Source: Sandaracinaceae bacterium (GTDB lineage: Bacteria > Myxococcota_A > Polyangia > Polyangiales > Houyiibacteriaceae). Taken from it: a DNA stretch of 23,069 nt. The stretch lies in the NCBI GenBank assembly GCA_016706685.1, contig JADJJE010000043.1, forward strand, positions 1 to 23,069, given 5' to 3'. The notes under the pieces are model-generated. The model had not been told where the DNA came from and made no database searches. It saw only the letters and a program-made list of their open reading frames with translations. Shown one piece after another: positions 16,969 through 23,069 of this stretch (within the stretch, counting starts at the first letter, position 1; each line of letters starts with the position of its first letter). The position numbers and the translations under genes were made by a program.

Positions 16969-17043
16969 TTACGCAACGCTTCTGTTGTGCAACAAATTCA
17001 TTGTACAACAAAAACGTTGTACAACAAGACTGTTGTGAAAGAA
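16969..17043. repeat. 11-base motif array on an exact 16-bp period, candidate operator
   Basis: The motif TTGTACAACAA appears exactly at 17001-17011 and 17017-17027, with one mismatch at 16985-16995 (TTGTGCAACAA), and more weakly at 17033-17043 (8 of 11) and 16969-16979 (6 of 11). All starts are 16 bp apart. The core TTGTACAA is a perfect palindrome, so each copy could bind a dimer. The array covers the candidate promoter of the ATPase pair and ends 21 bp before its start codon, which suits repression or autoregulation. Confidence 0.7.
17000..17027 (-). promoter_or_regulatory. sigma-70-like promoter of the ATPase pair
   Basis: On the minus strand TTGTTG (17022-17027) and TACAAT (17000-17005) are separated by 16 bp. 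A start site near 16993 would leave a leader of about 45 nt carrying GGAG before ATG 16948. Both boxes lie inside copies of the 16-bp-period motif, so a bound regulator would block RNA polymerase. Confidence 0.55.
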
Positions 17044-17134
17044 GAACGAACGCGACGCTCCATGCCTGTCACGGGGGCCTCAGGATGACGGCCACGCTCT
17101 GAACTGACTCGACCTCTTCCGGCCCTGGCGCCAG

Positions 17135-17166
17135 TTGACAGCGCGCACCCCCCACCGCAGTAGAAT
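17135..17166 (+). promoter_or_regulatory. possible promoter of the radical SAM gene (long spacer)
   Basis: TTGACA at 17135-17140 and TAGAAT at 17161-17166 face the radical SAM gene, but the 20-bp spacer is longer than the usual 16-18. The TAGAAT box ends 6 bases before ATG 17173 and there is no clear Shine-Dalgarno, so if real the message would be leaderless or nearly so. Confidence 0.3.
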
Positions 17167-17172
17167 CGACCC

Positions 17173-20168
<2,996 letters not shown>

Positions 20169-20172
<4 letters not shown>

Positions 20173-20789
20173 GCCGTCGCGACGACTTCCGCAGCCTGGT
20201 GCGGCGCGTGGGCGACCAGGCGCAGCGCACGCTCACCACCGGCCCCGTGGCGGCCGCCCGCAAGCTTCTGAGCGAGGTGGCCGCCCGCCAGGCGCGTGTC
20301 CCCGACGAGGTGCTCACGCGCGCCATCGCCCACGCCGAAGGGGTGCGCGAGGCCTCCGTGGCGTGTCAGGGAGGCCGCATCCGCATCGACGCCACCTTCG
20401 ACGACGGCACACACATCGAGGTGGGCCTCGTGCCCTGGGACGTGCGCTTCGCCCCGCGCGGCGCCAAAGAGGTGGTCTTCCGCCTCGAGCCCCGCGAGCT
20501 GGGCCGTGAGCGCCACGTGCCCGAGCTGGTGGCCGCCGTCGCCGCCGTGGTGGCCCACACCCTCTGGTCGGTCGCCCTCGGCGGCGCCCCCATCAGCAGC
20601 CAAGGCGTGTTCGTGGACAAGGAGGCCGACGACCTCTTCCGCGTGGACCTGCGCAACGTCCCGGCCGTCCGCGCCCGCATGACCAACGGCAGCGTGGCCG
20701 CCATGTTCGAGGCGCTGGCGCTCGGCAACCTGCGCGCCGAAGAAGGCATGCTGTCGCTCACGCTGGAGCTGCCGGGCCTCACGCGCTGA
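20169..20789 (+). CDS. hypothetical protein coupled to the radical SAM gene
   Basis: A 206-residue soluble protein with a basic helical N-terminus (DDFRSLVRRVGDQAQRTLTTG) and then alternating strand and helix: EGVREASVACQGGRIRIDATFDDGTHIEVGLVPW, EVVFRLEPREL, HVPELVAAVAAVVAHTLWSVALGG, DDLFRVDLRNVPAVRARM. No signal peptide, membrane span or recognised motif. The GTG at 20169 overlaps the radical SAM stop as GTGA, implying translational coupling and perhaps a shared role. The last stretch (GMLSLTLELPGL) would be a final beta strand. I know no family name. Confidence 0.8.
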
Positions 20790-20839
20790 GCGCGTCGGTG
20801 GCCTAGAGGCTTTGCAGCAAGCTCTGATAGGCGCGCTCC

Positions 20840-20948
20840 GCTTCAGCTGAGGATTCCACACATCTTGCTGGCAGCCGATTCGCCTTTCGGCAAGGCACCA
20901 TGGGCACCCCGGACCGAGGTCCGGGGCAGCATCCCGGGCCTGGATCAA
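20840..20948 (+). repeat. left arm of a long imperfect palindrome (3' exon of the intron)
   Basis: Starts GCTTCAGCTGAGGATTC and ends at the intron 3' boundary. It matches the reverse complement of the right arm at its outer end (right arm GCTTCAGCCTGAGGATTC) and over the inner GGGGCAGCATCCC region, with looser similarity between. It contains a local 9-bp hairpin at 20907-20926. No gene is seen from 20790 to the intron. Confidence 0.8.
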
Positions 20949-20950
20949 AT

Positions 20951-20992
20951 CGGCATAGGGGGCCCGAGTAGTAGACTCGGGCTCCCCTGCCA
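20951..20992 (-). other. group II intron domain VI
   Basis: On the minus strand GGCAGGGG (20984-20991) pairs with CCCC and TGCC (20952-20961), leaving TA unpaired, where the A would be the branch-point nucleotide. An upper stem AGCCCGAGT/ACTCGGGC closes the hairpin. The 3' splice site would follow within 3 nt. Confidence 0.75.
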
Positions 20993-21026
20993 CACCACCT
21001 GGCATGCGGGTCCGCACCAGGCGGTT
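20993..21026 (-). ncRNA. group II intron domain V (34 nt)
   Basis: On the minus strand the hairpin is AACCGCC-TGG-TGCG, loop GACC, CGCA, bulge TG, CCA-GGTGGTG. The lower stem has one G-U pair, the 2-nt bulge is on the 3' side, and the total is exactly 34 nt, the canonical domain V size. The triad is CGC (21021-21023), as in the group IIC intron of Oceanobacillus iheyensis. The GACC loop is not a standard GNRA tetraloop. Confidence 0.8.
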
Positions 21027-21039
21027 CGATGGGTTGAGG

Positions 21040-22395
21040 TCAGAGGGCGAGGCGTGGGAGGCCTAGCCCGTCGAAGAAGGCGATGGGGATTGCGGCGTTG
21101 ATGGCCATGGCCGAGTTCCGCCACCAGCGCCGTGCGTTGCCCGCCACCTGTGCGGCAGCGTCGGCGCTCAGCCCCCGGACCCGCAGCTCACGGAACACGG
21201 TTGGGCCGCGTTTCCATTGTTTGAGCTGGTAGGCCCGCAGTCGATGACGGATCCACTCGTCTAGCTCCCTAAACCGCTTCCCTCTCGAAGCGACTCGGAA
21301 GTATCCGAGCCAGCCGTTCAGGTAGGCGGCGAGGGACTGGACGACTTCGGCGAGGCTGCGCCCACGCGTTCGACGCGTGAGCTCGCGCACTCGGTCCTTC
21401 ATGGTGTGAAGAGCCTTGGGCGCCACCCGTAGCTTCGTTGCGCCCCCGGGAGCCTGCCACAGCGCGAAGCCGAGGAAGGGTCGCGCGGTCGCCCGAGCCA
21501 CCGCGCTCTTGGCGTCGTTGACGCGGAGGCGGAGTCGGCCGAAGAGTGTCACCAGTGAGCGCATGACGCGTTCGCCGGCTCTCTTTGTCCGCACGAACAC
21601 GCGCAGGTCGTCCGCGTAGCGGACGAACGCGTGGCCGCGCTGCTCCAACTCCTTGTCGACTTCGTCGAGGAGCACGTTCGCAAGTAAGGGCGACAGTGGG
21701 CCACCTTGCGGTGTGCCCTCGTGTCGCTCCACCGTGACCCCGTTCGCCATCACGCCTGCGTTCAGGTAGCGGCGGATGAGCCTCAGCACTCGCCGGTCCA
21801 CTATTCGTTTCGCGAGCTTCCCCATGAGCACGTCGTGGTTCACGCGGTCGAAGAACTTCTCCAGGTCCACGTCCACCACCCACCGCTTCCCTCCGTCGAC
21901 GATGGCGCACACCTCGCGCATGGCGCCGTGTGCTCCTCGTCCTGGGCGGAATCCGTGGCTGTGCTCCGAGAAGGTCGCGTCGAACGGCGGCTGCAAGACC
22001 TGCAACAGGGCCTGCTGAATCAAGCGGTCGAGCACCGTGGGGATGCCGAGCATGCGCTCGCCACCCCCGGGCTTCGGGATCATCACGCGGCGCACCGCGT
22101 GGGGTTGGTACGTGTCCGCGAGGAGTTCCTCGCGGACACGTACCCAATGGTCCTTCATCCACTCCGGCAGCTCATCCACCGTCATCCCGTCGATACCGGG
22201 ACTCCCCTTGTTCCCTCTCACTCTCTTCAATGCGCGCTGCACGTTCGTGTGATCGAGCACACGCTCCATGAGCGCGTCCATTCCTGGGCCTTCGTTTCCG
22301 GTCGTCGCCGACGTCGCTTGCCCACTCCGCTCTGCTCTCGGGGTTTCACCCCTACCTTCGAACGGAAGCTCCAACTGCTTGGACTTCTGGACCAT
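21040..22395 (-). CDS. ltrA: group II intron reverse transcriptase/maturase
   Basis: A 451-residue intron-encoded protein that splices its own intron RNA and copies it into DNA. It shows the RT-0/RT-1 region (NKGSPGIDGM and VRRVMIPKPGGGERMLGIPT, 62-120), EHSHGFRPGRGAH (144-156), VVDVDLEKFFD with Asp 175/177 (173-183), GTPQGGPLSPLLANVLLDE (227-245) and the active site YADD (260-263). The maturase domain X includes SLAAYLNGWLGYFRVA (354-369), and a conserved C-terminal tail ends NAAIPIAFFDGLGLPRL. There is no HNH endonuclease domain. All key residues and the frame are intact, so it may be active. ATG 22395 gives the usual MVQKSKQLELPFEG N-terminus; the stop lies 14 bp before domain V. Confidence 0.96.
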   Translation of the reverse strand: MVQKSKQLELPFEGRGETPRAERSGQATSATTGNEGPGMDALMERVLDHTNVQRALKRVRGNKGSPGIDGMTVDELPEWMKDHWVRVREELLADTYQPHAVRRVMIPKPGGGERMLGIPTVLDRLIQQALLQVLQPPFDATFSEHSHGFRPGRGAHGAMREVCAIVDGGKRWVVDVDLEKFFDRVNHDVLMGKLAKRIVDRRVLRLIRRYLNAGVMANGVTVERHEGTPQGGPLSPLLANVLLDEVDKELEQRGHAFVRYADDLRVFVRTKRAGERVMRSLVTLFGRLRLRVNDAKSAVARATARPFLGFALWQAPGGATKLRVAPKALHTMKDRVRELTRRTRGRSLAEVVQSLAAYLNGWLGYFRVASRGKRFRELDEWIRHRLRAYQLKQWKRGPTVFRELRVRGLSADAAAQVAGNARRWWRNSAMAINAAIPIAFFDGLGLPRLAL

Positions 22396-22801
22396 GGCTA
22401 CATCGAGACTCCCGGGCGTGATGCCCTTCCCATCGTTCGGTCCTTCGGCACCGTCTCGCGACGCGGCCTACTACGACCTCGGCTGACTTCTCGCTCCGCG
22501 TCGTGAACGCGTCGCCCTTTCGGGCATGAGGCGAGATCTCCCCAGGTAAGAACGCTGACCTTCTCCGCACAACCGCCGGATCTACGCTGCAGCCCATTGT
22601 TCACTGCGGCTTCGCGGTCACCAGCCCGCTCGCCCCAGGCTGCCCCGCCTCGTATCCGTTTCTTGTTCATCGGCTCGCAGATGCGTTCCACGCTTCCTCC
22701 GGACGGTCGGTCACCCTCCCGCCCTTGCGCTTCCCTTCCTTCGTTGTGAACTACTTGGGGGAGGACTTTCACCTCCGGGTCAGCGCCCATGCTGGGCGCA
22801 C
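22396..22801 (-). other. group II intron 5' ribozyme region (domains I to IV start)
   Basis: A 406-nt non-coding stretch between the intron 5' end and the maturase start. It opens with GTGCGCCCAGCATGGGCGC, a self-complementary 5' hairpin (GCGCCC/GGGCGC), then GGAGGTGAAAGTCCTCC, a second hairpin common near the start of domain I in these introns. I did not fold the rest. No credible gene is present in it on either strand. Confidence 0.75.
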
Positions 22802-23069
22802 TGGCGGAAGTCCGCCCCCTACCGGGCGCGGACTGCGTCGTTCAAGGTCGGATGTGTCTCGAGTTCCGCGTCATCCGCAGCTTGAAGCTCAACAGTTCTC
22901 CTGCTTGGAACTGCCCAGTCCGGGCCCGGTAGGGACTGGACTTCCGCGCCTGTCCGGGCCTGGGATGCTGCCCCGGCTTTCAAGCCGGGGTGCCAATATC
23001 CCTTGAAACAGGTCCGATTCATGCTGACCAGAGCCTGCCAAGACTTGTGTTGAATCCTCAGGCTGAAGC
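22802..23069 (-). repeat. right arm and centre of the long imperfect palindrome (5' exon of the intron)
   Basis: On the minus strand it starts exactly at the window edge with GCTTCAGCCTGAGGATTC and runs to the intron. It includes a 9-bp hairpin (22971-22990), the GGGGCAGCATCCC block shared with the left arm, and an inner inverted pair (GCGGAAGTCC with GGACTTCCGC, and TCCCTACCGGGC with GCCCGGTAGGG) around a loop of roughly 100 nt. A 67-codon frame across it (22819-23022) follows the repeat and is not a convincing gene. Confidence 0.75.

Larger units (their letters stand above)
20949..22801 (-). mobile_element. complete group II intron, probably group IIC
   Basis: On the minus strand the element starts GTGCGCCCAGCATGG at 22801 (consensus 5' GUGYG) and ends ...TATGCCGAT at 20949 (consensus 3' AY), 1853 nt in all. 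It contains 5' ribozyme domains, an intact reverse transcriptase/maturase gene, a 34-nt domain V and a domain VI with an unpaired A. Three things point to group IIC: no endonuclease domain on the protein, a CGC rather than AGC triad in domain V, and insertion next to a hairpin (22803-22816, 1 nt from the 5' splice site). The boundaries are read from consensus, so each could be off by a base or two. Confidence 0.88.

Noticed and set aside
16949..17011. Extended N-terminus of ATPase A from 17011
   Set aside because: The extension would translate the repeat array and the -10 box; the internal ATG 16948 has a good ribosome site and begins at a sensible N-terminus.
16969..17043. CRISPR-like array reading of the 16-bp-period repeats
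   Set aside because: Repeat 11 bp and spacer about 5 bp are far too short, copies diverge at both ends, and no cas gene is present; an operator array fits better.
22819..23022. 67-codon minus frame next to the intron
   Set aside because: It runs through the palindrome hairpins and inverted blocks; the sequence is explained by the repeat, and no ribosome site stands out.
20840..23069. Integron attC reading of the palindrome
   Set aside because: At about 377 bp it is much longer than attC sites; I see no GTTRRRY/RYYYAAC ends and no integrase.

Overview
The window is high-GC DNA with the habits of a Myxococcota (Polyangia, Sandaracinaceae-like) chromosome. It carries lipoproteins with Asp/Ala/Gly-rich linkers, a DUF6748-type lipoprotein, a Cys-rich repeat lipoprotein, a TIGR03960/DUF2344 fusion radical SAM protein and many GTG starts with 4-base stop/start overlaps. 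This assignment is inference from gene content; no rRNA or tRNA gene was seen.

Layout. 1-1217 (minus): an IS91-type HUH transposase running off the left edge. 1358-4655 (minus): a likely operon of a 35-residue membrane peptide, an isoprenylcysteine-methyltransferase-like membrane protein, a Cys-rich lipoprotein and a DUF3556 membrane protein. 4766-5887 (plus): an exported protein of unknown function. 5943-8319 (plus): a tightly overlapped DUF1003 / LytS-type histidine kinase / LytTR response regulator operon. It is followed by direct repeats on a 21-bp period, the usual geometry of a LytTR operator, in front of a membrane-protein and DUF6748-lipoprotein gene pair (8440-10769). Then come a small minus-strand hypothetical gene, a fasciclin-domain lipoprotein and a VLCAD-like acyl-CoA dehydrogenase (to 13563).

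13683-17043 (minus) looks like an acquired island. It has two P-loop ATPase genes overlapping by 8 bases. The second has a C-terminal half of much lower GC and probably a +1 frameshift near its end. In front lies an array of up to five 11-base motifs on an exact 16-bp period, overlapping a good sigma-70-like promoter. This ATPase pair plus operator array is the best candidate for an undescribed system here; its function cannot be read from the sequence.

17173-20789 (plus) returns to core genes: the B12-binding radical SAM protein and a coupled hypothetical gene. 20840-23069 is a group II intron (minus strand, 20949-22801, intact reverse transcriptase/maturase, 34-nt domain V with a CGC triad, so probably group IIC). 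It sits inside one arm of a roughly 377-bp imperfect palindrome. The palindrome arms contain hairpins that differ by compensating changes. Both window edges lie in repeat-type DNA, which suggests an assembly contig ending at repeats.
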